From Polyangiaceae bacterium (GTDB lineage: Bacteria; Myxococcota_A; Polyangia; Polyangiales; Polyangiaceae), in assembly GCA_022842465.1 (NCBI GenBank), contig JALHPN010000062.1, forward strand, positions 1-41,146: a DNA stretch of 41,146 bases, read 5' to 3'. Positions 8,009-16,250 of this stretch are shown here, piece after piece. The position numbers were made by a program, and so were the translations under genes. The notes below the pieces were generated by a model, which saw only the letters and a program-made list of their open reading frames with translations, was not told the origin of the DNA and did not search any database. How positions within the stretch are numbered: the first letter of the stretch is position 1; each line of letters begins with the position of its first letter.

Positions 8009-8030
8009 CATCTCCATCGGGTCTTAGGGG

Positions 8031-8103
<73 letters not shown>

Positions 8104-8125
8104 AAGTCTCGTTCGGAGGCCGCGG

Positions 8126-8153
8126 ACTCTACGCGCGCGCGTTCCAATGTCAA
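8126..8153 (-). promoter_or_regulatory. Sigma-70-type promoter for tRNA-Ala
   Basis: On the minus strand a consensus -35 TTGACA (8148-8153) is followed by a 16-base spacer and -10 TAGAGT (8126-8131). The predicted start of transcription is about 15 bases before the mature tRNA. The stop of the 101-residue lipoprotein gene at 8166 lies just upstream. Confidence 0.6.
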
Positions 8154-8165
8154 CCCTGAAGATCG

Positions 8166-8471
8166 CTACAGCTGCACGTCGCCGGGCGCAGGCGCGTGCG
8201 GCGGCGTCGTCGGCGGCAGCGCCGGGAGGGCGCCGGCCTCCGGGCTCGTCACCTCCGCGCCCCCGTCGTCCCCGCTCGTCCGGGATTCGCAGAGCCCTTG
8301 GACGTCGTTCGGCCCCTTCACGCACTTCATCGAGGACGGGCACTCGACGTCCGAGAAGCAGCTCCGCCGCGGCGCGCTCTGCGGCACCGCCATCGGGCGA
8401 TTCATCTCGTCACACGCCACCGCGAAGAGCGCCCCGAAGGACGCGACCACCAAGACCACGACCGCTCTCAT
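8166..8471 (-). CDS. Small lipoprotein after sctR
   Basis: A 101-residue protein: MRAVVVLVVASFGALFAVAC ends in a lipobox with Cys 20. The mature part has one Cys cluster (CFSDVECPSSMKCVKG, then GLCES) resembling short EGF/Dickkopf-like Cys motifs, and then a Pro/Ala-rich tail. The start is 7 bases beyond the sctR stop on the same strand, so it is probably the last gene of the fliO-sctR transcript. No function is recognised. Confidence 0.65.
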   Translation of the reverse strand: MRAVVVLVVASFGALFAVACDEMNRPMAVPQSAPRRSCFSDVECPSSMKCVKGPNDVQGLCESRTSGDDGGAEVTSPEAGALPALPPTTPPHAPAPGDVQL

Positions 8472-8478
8472 GTCGCGC

Positions 8479-9153
8479 CTACCTGTACCCTGCGACGAGG
8501 GCCTGGGCCAAGAGCCCCCAGCCGTCGATCGCGACGAAGAGGAGCAGCTTGAAGGGCAGGCTCACCTGGGTGGGGTTCAGCATCTGCATCCCGAGGGCGA
8601 GGAGGACGTTCGCGACGACGAGGTCGATCACGAGGAACGGGAGGTAGAGGAGGAAGCCGACCGCGAAGGCCTCCGTCAGCTCCGTCACGACGAACGCGGG
8701 GACGAGAACCGTCAGATCGTCGGCCCCCACGCGAGCTCGCTCCGCCTCGGGACGCGCGCCCTTCGCGACGGCGAAGAACCGGGCCCGCTCCTTCTCGCTC
8801 GCGTTCTTCACGAGGAACTCGCGGAGCGGCTCCCGGACCGCCTCGACGCCCTTCTCGATCAGCACGCTCGTCTCGGGCGCCGCCTTGCCCTGGGTCGCCG
8901 ATGTCGCGATCGGCGTCACGCGGTCGAGGATGCGCTGGCCCACGGGCGCCATCGCGATGAGGGTGAGCGCCGTCGCGAGCGCCATGATCACGGTGTTCGA
9001 CGGCACCTGCTGCGCGCCGATCGCCGAGCGCACGATCTGGAGCACCGTCGAGATCTTCACGAACGCCGTGACGCCCATGAACACGAACGGGAGGAGGGAG
9101 ACGAGCGCGAGCGCGACGACGAGCGCGATCGGCTTGCCGAGGAAATCGTTCAC
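8479..9153 (-). CDS. sctR: Type III export apparatus protein, SctR/FliP family
   Basis: A 224-residue inner-membrane protein of the export-gate complex used by type III secretion and flagella. The GTG start at 9153 (VNDFLGKPIALVV) was chosen because it overlaps the fliO stop by four bases. Hallmarks are the first membrane segment ending FVFMGVTAFVKIS, QQVPSNTVIMALATALTL, and the C-terminal LLYLPFLVIDLVVANVLLAL followed by MQMLNPTQVSLPFKLLLF and VDGW-like AIDGWGLL. Length and all membrane segments match complete family members. The phrases FLLYLPFLVIDLVVANVLLALG and MAPVG lean toward non-flagellar SctR rather than FliP. No sctS, T, U or V lies next to it. Confidence 0.93.
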   Translation of the reverse strand: MNDFLGKPIALVVALALVSLLPFVFMGVTAFVKISTVLQIVRSAIGAQQVPSNTVIMALATALTLIAMAPVGQRILDRVTPIATSATQGKAAPETSVLIEKGVEAVREPLREFLVKNASEKERARFFAVAKGARPEAERARVGADDLTVLVPAFVVTELTEAFAVGFLLYLPFLVIDLVVANVLLALGMQMLNPTQVSLPFKLLLFVAIDGWGLLAQALVAGYR

Positions 9154-9500
9154 GCGCGGGGCTCCTTCTTCCCGAGCACGCGCGCGAGCACGTCCTGGAA
9201 GGGCGCCCCCGTGGCGACCGCGGACGGGGCGAGGTCCCCGGCGGGAACGTCCCCCTCGGAGAGCTCCCCGAGCCGCACGAGCCCCGCCTCCGAGGCGCCG
9301 ACGACGAGCACCTGCTTGCCGACGCGGACGAGGTACACGCTCCGGCGCGCTTCCAGCGGGAGGTGCCCGAGCAGCTCGACCGGCCCGCGCGGGCGTCCGA
9401 TCCCGAGCCGCCGGGCGCCGTAGAGCACGACGAACGCGATCGCGCACACGGCGAGCAACGTCACGAACGTCTCGACGATGTAGCTCGCGTAGGCCCCCAC
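9150..9500 (-). CDS. fliO: FliO-family protein
   Basis: A 116-residue protein with one N-terminal membrane segment (about 9-30, VETFVTLLAVCAIAFVVLYG) and a small cytoplasmic domain. That domain contains LPLEARRSVYLVRVGKQVLV, then VGASEAGLVRLGEL, the beta-barrel pattern of FliO, which helps assemble the FliP/SctR ring. Its stop overlaps the GTG start of sctR (GTGA), so the two are translationally coupled. FliO is normally flagellar, while the partner looks more SctR-like. The assignment rests on the domain pattern plus gene order. Confidence 0.75.
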   Translation of the reverse strand: MGAYASYIVETFVTLLAVCAIAFVVLYGARRLGIGRPRGPVELLGHLPLEARRSVYLVRVGKQVLVVGASEAGLVRLGELSEGDVPAGDLAPSAVATGAPFQDVLARVLGKKEPRA

Positions 9501-9544
9501 GGCGGCGCATCCAACGCGACGCCGCGGTGGCCGTCAAGGCCCCG

Positions 9545-10447
9545 CTACTTCGGGAGGAGGATCGGGTCGCAGTTCACGAACTCCAGGGTCGTGTCGATCC
9601 GGAAGTTCGACGCGTTCGTGCGTCTCTCGGCGTGGAACACGTCGAGCGGGTACGTCTTGCCCTTCTCGATCCCCAGCTCCGCGGCCTTCGCGTCGAGGTC
9701 GACCGTGCCGGTGCGGGCGGGGTGGAGCCCGCCGAGATCGAGCGCGAGCTTCCCGTTCATGAACGTCCAGAGGTCGTCGTCGCCGGTGAAGGTGAAGACC
9801 TCGCCCCCGCGGTAGACGAACTCGAGGTGGAGCTCGAAGGTGAAGTGGAAGTTCCGGAGCGCCAGGTCCTCGTCGAGCCCCGAGTTGCCGAAGCCGCGGC
9901 CGTCGACGGGGAAGAACCGGTTGCTCGAGAACGAGAGGACGCCGTTGCCGACGGGCACGAGCGGCAGCTCGAACGGGAACGTCTGGTTCACGCCTTCGGT
10001 GTCGCGGTACCAGACGTCGAAGTCGGCCTTGCTCGTGAGCTGCTGACCGCTCTGACCGCTCCCGGTCGTGGACTTGAAGACCGGCTTCTTGTCGGGTCCG
10101 AGCGCTTGCTCGACGAGGCCGGTCGTGGGCGGATCGCCCGTGTACGCCTGGAAGTCCGGGTGACCGACGCCGGCGTCGCTGTTCTTCTCGCGGAAGTCTC
10201 GGACGAGCCCGAGGAGGCTCGGCTTGCACCCGTCGCCGCCGTCGCCGCCGCCGTCGCCCGCGCCGCCGCTCGAGCCGGGGCCGAAGCCGCTCGCGCCGCT
10301 GCTCCCGCTCGACCCGCTGCTCGTCCCGTCACGGAACTCGGAGTCGGGGCCGCTCGAGCCGCAGCCGGAGACGGACGCGCTCGCGACGACGGCGGACGAT
10401 GGGACGACAGAGAGGAGGAGCAGGGCGGCAGGGAGCCTCGTGCGCAT
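9545..10447 (-). CDS. Fibro-slime domain lipoprotein
   Basis: A 300-residue protein beginning MRTRLPAALLLLSVVPSS with lipobox SVSGC (Cys 29). The frame is open upstream, but the signal peptide fixes this start. Residues about 40-75 are a Ser/Gly/Asp linker. The rest matches the fibro-slime domain: LLGLVRDFREKNSD, HPDFQ (97-100), VWYRDTEGVNQTF, FPVDGRGFGN and the hallmark GDDDLWTFMNGKLALDLGG (222-240), which resembles the PA14 fold. Such domains occur in secreted adhesive or matrix proteins of myxobacteria, cellulosome organisms and slime moulds. It is on the same strand as fliO, 44 bases upstream, and may share its transcript. Confidence 0.88.
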   Translation of the reverse strand: MRTRLPAALLLLSVVPSSAVVASASVSGCGSSGPDSEFRDGTSSGSSGSSGASGFGPGSSGGAGDGGGDGGDGCKPSLLGLVRDFREKNSDAGVGHPDFQAYTGDPPTTGLVEQALGPDKKPVFKSTTGSGQSGQQLTSKADFDVWYRDTEGVNQTFPFELPLVPVGNGVLSFSSNRFFPVDGRGFGNSGLDEDLALRNFHFTFELHLEFVYRGGEVFTFTGDDDLWTFMNGKLALDLGGLHPARTGTVDLDAKAAELGIEKGKTYPLDVFHAERRTNASNFRIDTTLEFVNCDPILLPK

Positions 10448-10485
10448 GAGCTGGATGCTACCACCGAGCGCGCGCCCGGGACCCG

Positions 10486-10514
10486 TTGACGCGGGGCGGC
10501 GCGCGCCATAGAGA
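10486..10514 (+). promoter_or_regulatory. Candidate promoter of the aspartokinase gene
   Basis: TTGACG (10486-10491), a 17-base spacer and TAGAGA (10509-10514) fit a sigma-70-type promoter. The predicted start of transcription falls within a few bases of the GTG at 10524, and no ribosome site is visible, so the mRNA may be leaderless. Confidence 0.4.
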
Positions 10515-10523
10515 CGCGCGGTC

Positions 10524-11762
10524 GTGGCACTCGTCGTCCAGAAATTCGGCGGTACGTCGGTCGGAAACATCGACCGGATCCGCAACGTCGCGCGTCGGGC
10601 GATCGCCACGCAGAAGGCGGGCAACGACGTCGTCGTGATCGTGAGCGCGATGAGCGGCGAGACCAACCGCCTCCTCGCCCTCGCCCACGAGGTCGTGAAG
10701 GTCCCGGACGCGCGCGAGATGGACGTCATCGCCTCCACCGGCGAGCAGGTCACGGCCGCGCTGACGGCGATGGCGATCCAGAGCGAGGGCGGTCAGGCGC
10801 GCTCGCTCCTCGGTCACCAGGTGAAGGTGCTCACCGACGGCGCGTTCACGAAGGCGCGCATCAAGGCGATCGACGGCTCGAAGATCTTCGATGCGACGAA
10901 GAAGGGCGAGATCGTCGTCGTCGCCGGCTTCCAGGGCGTGAACGAGTCGGGCGACATCACGACGCTCGGGCGCGGCGGGTCCGACACGTCGGCCGTCGCG
11001 ATCGCCGCGGCGATCAGCGCCGACGCGTGCGAGATCTACACCGACGTCGACGGCGTCTACACGACCGACCCCAACATCTGCCCCTCGGCCCGGAAGATCG
11101 CGAAGATCTCCTACGAGGAGATGCTCGAGCTCGCCTCGCTCGGCGCGAAGGTGCTGCAGATCCGCAGCGTGGAGATTGCGATGAAGTACGGCGTCCCGGT
11201 TCACGTGAGGAGCTCCTTCAACGACGCCCCCGGCACCTGGGTCACGCGCGAGGACAAGTCGCTCGAGGACGTCGTCGTCGCCGGCATCGCCTACGACAAG
11301 GGAGATGCGCGCGTGCACGTCACAGGCGTCGAGGACAAGCCGGGCGTCGTCGCCGAGCTCTTCGGCGCCCTCGCGGAGAAGAACATCTCCGTCGACATGA
11401 TCATCCAGAACGCGACGAAGGGGCACAACGAGCGCGCCGACGTCACCTTCACCCTCCCGAAGACGGATCTCGCCCGCGGGCGGCCGTTCATCGACGAGGT
11501 CGGCAAGCGGCTCGGCGCGCTGGAGGTCCGCTACGACGAGGACATCGTGAAGGTGTCGATCGTCGGCCTCGGCATGCGCAGCCATGCCGGCATCGCGGCC
11601 AAGATGTTCCGCATCCTCGCGACCGAGGGCATCAACATCCAGGCGATCTCGACGAGCGAGATCAAGGTGAGCTGCGTCGTCGCGGCGAAGTACACCGAGC
11701 TCGCCGTGCGCGCGCTGCACGACGGCTTCGGCCTGGAGAAGACGGTCGGCCCGACGCCGTGA
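10524..11762 (+). CDS. lysC: Aspartate kinase
   Basis: A 412-residue cytoplasmic enzyme that phosphorylates aspartate, the first step to lysine, threonine and methionine. The GTG start gives [14 protein letters not shown], the amino-acid kinase signature. [23 protein letters not shown] and the [11 protein letters not shown] loop are present. Two ACT domains follow (about 265-335, [15 protein letters not shown]; and about 345-410, [18 protein letters not shown]), so feedback control by lysine and/or threonine is likely. The length matches the alpha form of alpha/beta-type aspartokinases. The next gene starts within its stop codon. Confidence 0.96.
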   Translation: MALVVQKFGGTSVGNIDRIRNVARRAIATQKAGNDVVVIVSAMSGETNRLLALAHEVVKVPDAREMDVIASTGEQVTAALTAMAIQSEGGQARSLLGHQVKVLTDGAFTKARIKAIDGSKIFDATKKGEIVVVAGFQGVNESGDITTLGRGGSDTSAVAIAAAISADACEIYTDVDGVYTTDPNICPSARKIAKISYEEMLELASLGAKVLQIRSVEIAMKYGVPVHVRSSFNDAPGTWVTREDKSLEDVVVAGIAYDKGDARVHVTGVEDKPGVVAELFGALAEKNISVDMIIQNATKGHNERADVTFTLPKTDLARGRPFIDEVGKRLGALEVRYDEDIVKVSIVGLGMRSHAGIAAKMFRILATEGINIQAISTSEIKVSCVVAAKYTELAVRALHDGFGLEKTVGPTP

Positions 11763-12550
11763 AGGAGACGCCGCTCCTCGACCACGAACACGACGCAGAG
11801 GCCGCCTTCACTCCCGAGGCGCTCATGGAGAGCGTCGTCGGGCTCCGGCGGCTCCCGCATCGTGAGGTCCCGGACGTCTGCGTGCTCGAGTTCGACGGCG
11901 ACCTCCACGACGAGCTCGTCGCGTCGGGCGACGCGACGCGCTGGCCGACCTGGGCCTGCTTCCACACGAGCATGGCTTCGTTCGACGTCGACGGTCGCCC
12001 CGTCGGGATCGTCGCGCGGACCATCGGAGGCCCGTACGCCACGCTCGTCGCCGAGCAGCTCTTCGCGAGCGGCGCGAGCGTCGTCCTCGGGCTCACGTCC
12101 GCCGGACGCGTCGGGGGCAGGCACGGTCTCCCGCATCTCGTCGTCGTCGACCGCGCCATCCGGGACGAAGGCACCTCGCTCCACTACCTGCCCGCCACGA
12201 GGCTCGTCGACGCGCACGTCGCGCTCGCCGACGACCTCGAGGGCTCGCTCGGGGGCGTCGGCCTCCCCGTGCACCGCGGCACGTCGTGGACGACGGACGC
12301 TCCGTACCGCGAGACGCGCCCGATGCTCGCGCGCCGCGCCGCCGAGGGTGCGCTGTGCGTCGAGATGCAGGCCGCATCGCTCTTCGCCCTCGCCGCCGCC
12401 CGGCAGCGCGCCGTCGGCGTCGTCGCGCACGTGACGAACGCGGTCGACGCCGAGGGCGAGGCCTTCCACAAGGGCCCTGCCGACATCGAACGACGCGTCC
12501 TCCTCGCCGCCTGCCGCGGCGCGCGGAGATTCCTCGCACGCGTCGCCTAG
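11759..12550 (+). CDS. Nucleoside phosphorylase superfamily protein
   Basis: A 263-residue protein with a GTG start at 11759 overlapping the aspartokinase stop (GTGA). Family phrases are [50 protein letters not shown] and, late in the chain, [17 protein letters not shown]. The last corresponds to the VEMEA nucleoside-binding motif of uridine/purine nucleoside phosphorylases. These enzymes cleave nucleosides with phosphate to free base and ribose-1-phosphate. The exact substrate is not clear, and the loops differ from canonical Udp or DeoD. Coupling to aspartokinase is unusual and no shared pathway is obvious. Confidence 0.8.
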   Translation: MKETPLLDHEHDAEAAFTPEALMESVVGLRRLPHREVPDVCVLEFDGDLHDELVASGDATRWPTWACFHTSMASFDVDGRPVGIVARTIGGPYATLVAEQLFASGASVVLGLTSAGRVGGRHGLPHLVVVDRAIRDEGTSLHYLPATRLVDAHVALADDLEGSLGGVGLPVHRGTSWTTDAPYRETRPMLARRAAEGALCVEMQAASLFALAAARQRAVGVVAHVTNAVDAEGEAFHKGPADIERRVLLAACRGARRFLARVA

Positions 12551-12566
12551 CTCACGCCAGAACGCC

Positions 12567-13115
12567 TCACTCGGTCGCGGAGAAGCTCACCGCGACGTCG
12601 ACGTCCGGCTTCACCGACACGCCCGCGTACGACGGGATGTCGATCCCGTACTCGCGGATGTCGAGGTGGAGAGCGCCGTCCACCTTCGTCGCCGCGCCGG
12701 TGTGGTCGGCCTTGTAGGTGAAGCGCACCGGCTTCTCCTTGCCGTGCAGCTTCAACGTGCCGTTCGCCTGCCCTGCCCCCGTCTGCCCCGCGGCAGGGAG
12801 CTTCAGCTCGGCCTTGGGCACGATCAGCTCCGCGCGCGGATACTTCGGCACCTCGAGGTACTTCTCGCGCATGTGCTTGTTGCGGAGCGAGATCCCCGTG
12901 TCGAGGTTCGCGAGGGGGACGGCCACGGTGAGGGTCTGACCGTCGTCCTTCAGCTCGAGATCGCCCGTCTTTCCCACGATCCGGAGGCCGGCCGGCCCGA
13001 TCGCCGTGAACGAGACCTCGGCGCCGCCCGACCGCTGCCAGGCCTCCGCGGCGGAGACGACCGTGACGACCGTGAGAGCGAGGAGGGCAGACAGGGCACG
13101 GGGGGGGGTCTTCAT
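12567..13115 (-). CDS. YceI-family exported protein
   Basis: A 182-residue protein with a signal peptide (MKTPPRALSALLALTVVTVV, cleavage near SAAEA). The mature lipocalin-like barrel shows the YceI pattern: VSFTAIGPAG, an amphipathic LTVAVPLANLDTGISLRNKHM, YLEVPKYPRAELIV, GTLKLHGKEKPVRFTYKAD and DIPSYAGVSVKPDVDVAVSF. YceI proteins bind isoprenoid lipids in the periplasm or are induced by stress. The length is normal for the family. It stands alone, converging with the nucleoside phosphorylase gene. Confidence 0.92.
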   Translation of the reverse strand: MKTPPRALSALLALTVVTVVSAAEAWQRSGGAEVSFTAIGPAGLRIVGKTGDLELKDDGQTLTVAVPLANLDTGISLRNKHMREKYLEVPKYPRAELIVPKAELKLPAAGQTGAGQANGTLKLHGKEKPVRFTYKADHTGAATKVDGALHLDIREYGIDIPSYAGVSVKPDVDVAVSFSATE

Positions 13116-13217
13116 GGGGTTTCTCCGAGGTACGCCGGAGCGAAGGCCTCGGTTTCGTAGGACGGCGGCCCATGGGCCTTCATTCAGTCCGAGCGGAGCT
13201 CGGGCCCGCGAGGGCTT

Positions 13218-13793
13218 CTACCGCTGCGGCACGCTGCGGATGACGCGCGCCGGGTTCCCGACCGCGACCACGCAGGGAGGGAGGTCCTTCGTGACGACCG
13301 CGCCTGCGCCGACGACGGTGTGCTCGCCGATCGTGACGCCGGGGAGGACGATCGCCCCGCCGCCGAGCCAGACGTTGTCGCCGATGACGATGGGCTCCGC
13401 GGCCTCGATCTTCGCGCGCCGCTCGGCGGGGTCGAGAGGGTGGGTCGGCGTGAGGAGCTGGACGTTGGGACCGATCTGGACGTCGGCGCCGATCGTGATC
13501 GACGCGCAGTCGAGCGCCACGCATCCGAAGTTCACGAACGTGCGCGCGCCGATCCGTAGCTGCGTCCCGTAGTCCACATGGAAGGGCGGGCGGATCTCGA
13601 CGCCTTCACCCAACCCACCGAGCAGCTCGAGGAGGATGGCGCGCCTCTCCTCGCGCTCGTCCACGCTCGTGCGGTTGAACCGCTCGGTGAGGCGCATCGC
13701 ACGCTTCGCGAGCTCCTTCAGCTGGGGGTCCTCCGGATCGTAGGGCTCGCCCGCGAGCATGCGCTCGTGCTGCGTCCGTGCGTCTGTGCTCAT
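13218..13793 (-). CDS. Maltose/galactoside O-acetyltransferase-like enzyme
   Basis: A 191-residue left-handed beta-helix acetyltransferase. The N-terminal Mac domain reads MSTDARTQHERMLAGEPYDP and continues DPQLKELAKRAMRLTERFN. Hexapeptide repeats follow (FVNFGCVALDCASITIGADV, QIGPNVQL) with the active-site His in LLTPTHPLDP, and GDNVWLGGGAIVLPGVTIG closes the helix. This is the Maa/LacA/NodL layout at full length; it transfers acetyl from acetyl-CoA to a sugar hydroxyl. The ATG overlaps the stop of the RCC1-like gene by four bases, so the two are coupled. The acceptor sugar is unknown. Confidence 0.92.
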   Translation of the reverse strand: MSTDARTQHERMLAGEPYDPEDPQLKELAKRAMRLTERFNRTSVDEREERRAILLELLGGLGEGVEIRPPFHVDYGTQLRIGARTFVNFGCVALDCASITIGADVQIGPNVQLLTPTHPLDPAERRAKIEAAEPIVIGDNVWLGGGAIVLPGVTIGEHTVVGAGAVVTKDLPPCVVAVGNPARVIRSVPQR

Positions 13794-16144
13794 CGGGGGA
13801 GCGTAGCGCGTGGCTTCGGGGCCGCGACCTTCGTCGGCGTCGCGAGCGTGCCCTTCGTGCCGAGGCCGAGCTGCCCCTCTACGTCGCTGCCCCAGCAGAA
13901 GAGATCGCCCGTCGCCGTGCGCGCGCAGAGGTGCTCGGCGCCCAGGGCGACCTCGACGACGCGGGGGAGGCCTTCGATGAGGCGCGGCGCCGCGACGCTG
14001 GGCGGCCTGCGCGGGTCGCCGACCTGGCCCGCACCGGCGGTGCCCCAGCAGTGGAGCGCGCCCGCCCGCGTGAGCGCGCACGCGCCGCCGCCGGTGGAGG
14101 CGAAGAAGTCACCGCGACCCGTGCTGCCGCGGGGAAACATGGCCGACGAGGCGATCGCCACGACGTCCGTGAGCGGCGCGTCGGGGTCGAGGCGCACCGC
14201 GCGCGCGACGCCGTGATCACGCTCGAACTCCTTCGGCATCGGGACGTCGCGCGAGCACGTGAGAGCCCCCTTGGCGTCGACCACGCAGACATCCTCGTTC
14301 GGCGTGTGGATGATCTGCGTCCCGCCCTTCAGGTCGGGGAGCTCGAAGGCCAGATCGCTCGGCGCGGGGCAGGCCGGGCTCCGGCCCATCGGACCGTCGG
14401 GCTGGCAGGCGCAGACGACGCGACCGTCGGAGGCGATCCCGCAGCGGCCGTCGCTCGAGAGCGCCGCGAGGCGGATCCCCTTCGCCCACTTGCTCTCGGC
14501 GAAGGCGGGGAGCCCGACCCCGCCGAGCTCGGGGAAGAAGGTGGAGACGTAGGCCCGGCCCTCGGCGAGGCCGTGCATCTCGTGACGGGACGTCGTCAGG
14601 CTCGTGAGCGTGCCCTTCACACCGCGCACGGGCTCGAGCCGCGCCGGCGCCATGTACGGCGCACATCGCCAGGGCGCCGTCTCGCTCGCGCGCAGACAGA
14701 GGGGACCCGTGCCGGCGAGGATCGACGCCGAGCCCGCCGGGAGCACCGAGATCGGGGACGGGCAGCGCGGCTCGTCGTCCGCCGGCGTCACCGGCTCGCA
14801 CGCGGCGGCCTCCTTCGCGGACGGCTTCGGCCCGTGGCGGCCCCAGCAACGCACGCTCCCGTCGACGAGCCGTGCGCACGTGCGCTCGTAGGCGGCCGTG
14901 ACCTGTGCGACGGGAGGAAGGTCGACGCGGGCAGGCGTCGAGCGGCTGTAGACGATGCCGGTCCCGAGCTGTCCGTAGCGCGCGTCCCCCCAGCAGACGA
15001 TCGACGCGTCCTTCTTCACCGCACACGCGTGCGCGCCGCCGATCGAGATCGAGGCCATGTCCGCCTCCGCCTGTACGCTCGGGAGGGACGACGAGGTCTT
15101 CGCGACGTTGCTCCCCGGCGCCGACTCCCAGCAGCCTGCGGCTCCGTCGGTACGGACCACGCACAGCGCGGAGGTGCCGACGTGGATGCGCCCCCCGCGC
15201 AGGCGATCGCCGATCCTCTTCGTGGCTGCCGGGCTCGTGCCTCGGCACGCGAAGTCCCCGCCCGCCTGGCGCATACAGAGGGCTTCGCTCCACCACGCGA
15301 GGTCGTCTGCGTCGGTCGCGCCGGCGAGCGGCAGCGGCGTGGCGAAGCCCTTCGTCTTCGGCCCGCTCGGCTTCATGCCGATGTCGGAGCGCGTGTCGCG
15401 CAGGCTGCCCGCAGGGAAGCGAGCGGGGTTGCCGAGCCCCCAGCACGTGACGCCGCCATCGCCGATCGCGCAGAAGCCCCCGTACACGCCGTCACGTCCG
15501 GCGACGATCTTGCGCACACCCGTGAGGCCGGGCACACGCGAGGGAGGAGGCTCGTCGCTCGCCACGCTCGCGTCGCCGAGACCGCGCCCGCCGAGGCGAT
15601 CCGACCCGGCGCATGCCACGCCCCCGTCGGTGAGGACGGCGCAGACCGCGCCTTGCCCCATCGCGATACTCTTCGCCGCAGGGAGCCCTTCGACAGGGGT
15701 GAACCCCTTGCGCTCCTTCTTGTGCTGCCTGAATGCCTCGGCCAGGAGATCGTTCGCGATGAGCTCGCACATCACGACCCCGTCCTTGCGGACCGCGCAC
15801 GTCGACGCCCGATCGGCGTCGATCTCCACGACGTCCGAGAGCTCGGACACGACCGACGGCGCGTAGAGGTCGAGCGCCGGCTCGTCGAGGATGGTCCCCG
15901 TCCGCCCCCAGCAGTGGACCTTCCCCGCGTCGGTGAGGGCGCACGTGTGCGTCGTGCCGGCGGCGACCTGAACGTAGCGTGGCGGCGTCTCCGCCGCGGC
16001 GGCCTCCACGGCGTCCGGAACCGAGCTCGACCGTGCGGAATGCGGGGCCGCGCCGACGGCGACGCCCGTGGCGCCGCGCGGACCGCCCCCGCCACCGCAC
16101 GCGACGAGCACCAACGGCAGCGCAAAGGACGGCCCGCATCGCAT
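13790..16144 (-). CDS. Large RCC1-repeat lipoprotein
   Basis: A 784-residue protein. MRCGPSFALPLVLVAC provides a lipoprotein signal (Cys 16), then a short Gly-rich linker. The rest is repeated RCC1-like blades with paired cysteines: CALTDAGKVHCWG, CAVRKDGVVMC, CAIGDGGVTCWG, CAVKKDASIVCWGDARYGQL, CGIASDGRVVC and the final CARTATGDLFCWGSDVEGQL. This should form one or two seven-bladed propellers with a disulfide in many blades. Such proteins are numerous in myxobacteria and are presumed surface binding or display proteins. Some blades lack the GQLG turn, suggesting divergence. It is the first gene of a coupled pair with the acetyltransferase. Confidence 0.88.
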   Translation of the reverse strand: MRCGPSFALPLVLVACGGGGGPRGATGVAVGAAPHSARSSSVPDAVEAAAAETPPRYVQVAAGTTHTCALTDAGKVHCWGRTGTILDEPALDLYAPSVVSELSDVVEIDADRASTCAVRKDGVVMCELIANDLLAEAFRQHKKERKGFTPVEGLPAAKSIAMGQGAVCAVLTDGGVACAGSDRLGGRGLGDASVASDEPPPSRVPGLTGVRKIVAGRDGVYGGFCAIGDGGVTCWGLGNPARFPAGSLRDTRSDIGMKPSGPKTKGFATPLPLAGATDADDLAWWSEALCMRQAGGDFACRGTSPAATKRIGDRLRGGRIHVGTSALCVVRTDGAAGCWESAPGSNVAKTSSSLPSVQAEADMASISIGGAHACAVKKDASIVCWGDARYGQLGTGIVYSRSTPARVDLPPVAQVTAAYERTCARLVDGSVRCWGRHGPKPSAKEAAACEPVTPADDEPRCPSPISVLPAGSASILAGTGPLCLRASETAPWRCAPYMAPARLEPVRGVKGTLTSLTTSRHEMHGLAEGRAYVSTFFPELGGVGLPAFAESKWAKGIRLAALSSDGRCGIASDGRVVCACQPDGPMGRSPACPAPSDLAFELPDLKGGTQIIHTPNEDVCVVDAKGALTCSRDVPMPKEFERDHGVARAVRLDPDAPLTDVVAIASSAMFPRGSTGRGDFFASTGGGACALTRAGALHCWGTAGAGQVGDPRRPPSVAAPRLIEGLPRVVEVALGAEHLCARTATGDLFCWGSDVEGQLGLGTKGTLATPTKVAAPKPRATLPR

Positions 16145-16195
16145 GCCCGGAGGCTACCAGCTGCGTCGCGCCGAGGTGTCCGCGGCGCGCCTACG

Positions 16196-16226
16196 TGTCC
16201 GTGTAGGACATCACCCCGTACGGGGT
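16196..16226. promoter_or_regulatory. Two adjacent inverted repeats in a divergent promoter region
   Basis: TGTCC-N5-GGACA (16196-16210) and the perfect 14-base palindrome ACCCCGTACGGGGT (16213-16226) lie between the start of the RCC1-like gene (16144, minus) and the Ig-repeat gene (16251, plus). They could be operators shared by the two genes. No clear -35/-10 was found. Confidence 0.4.
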
Positions 16227-16250
16227 CTCACGGATTGCGAGACGCCTCGC

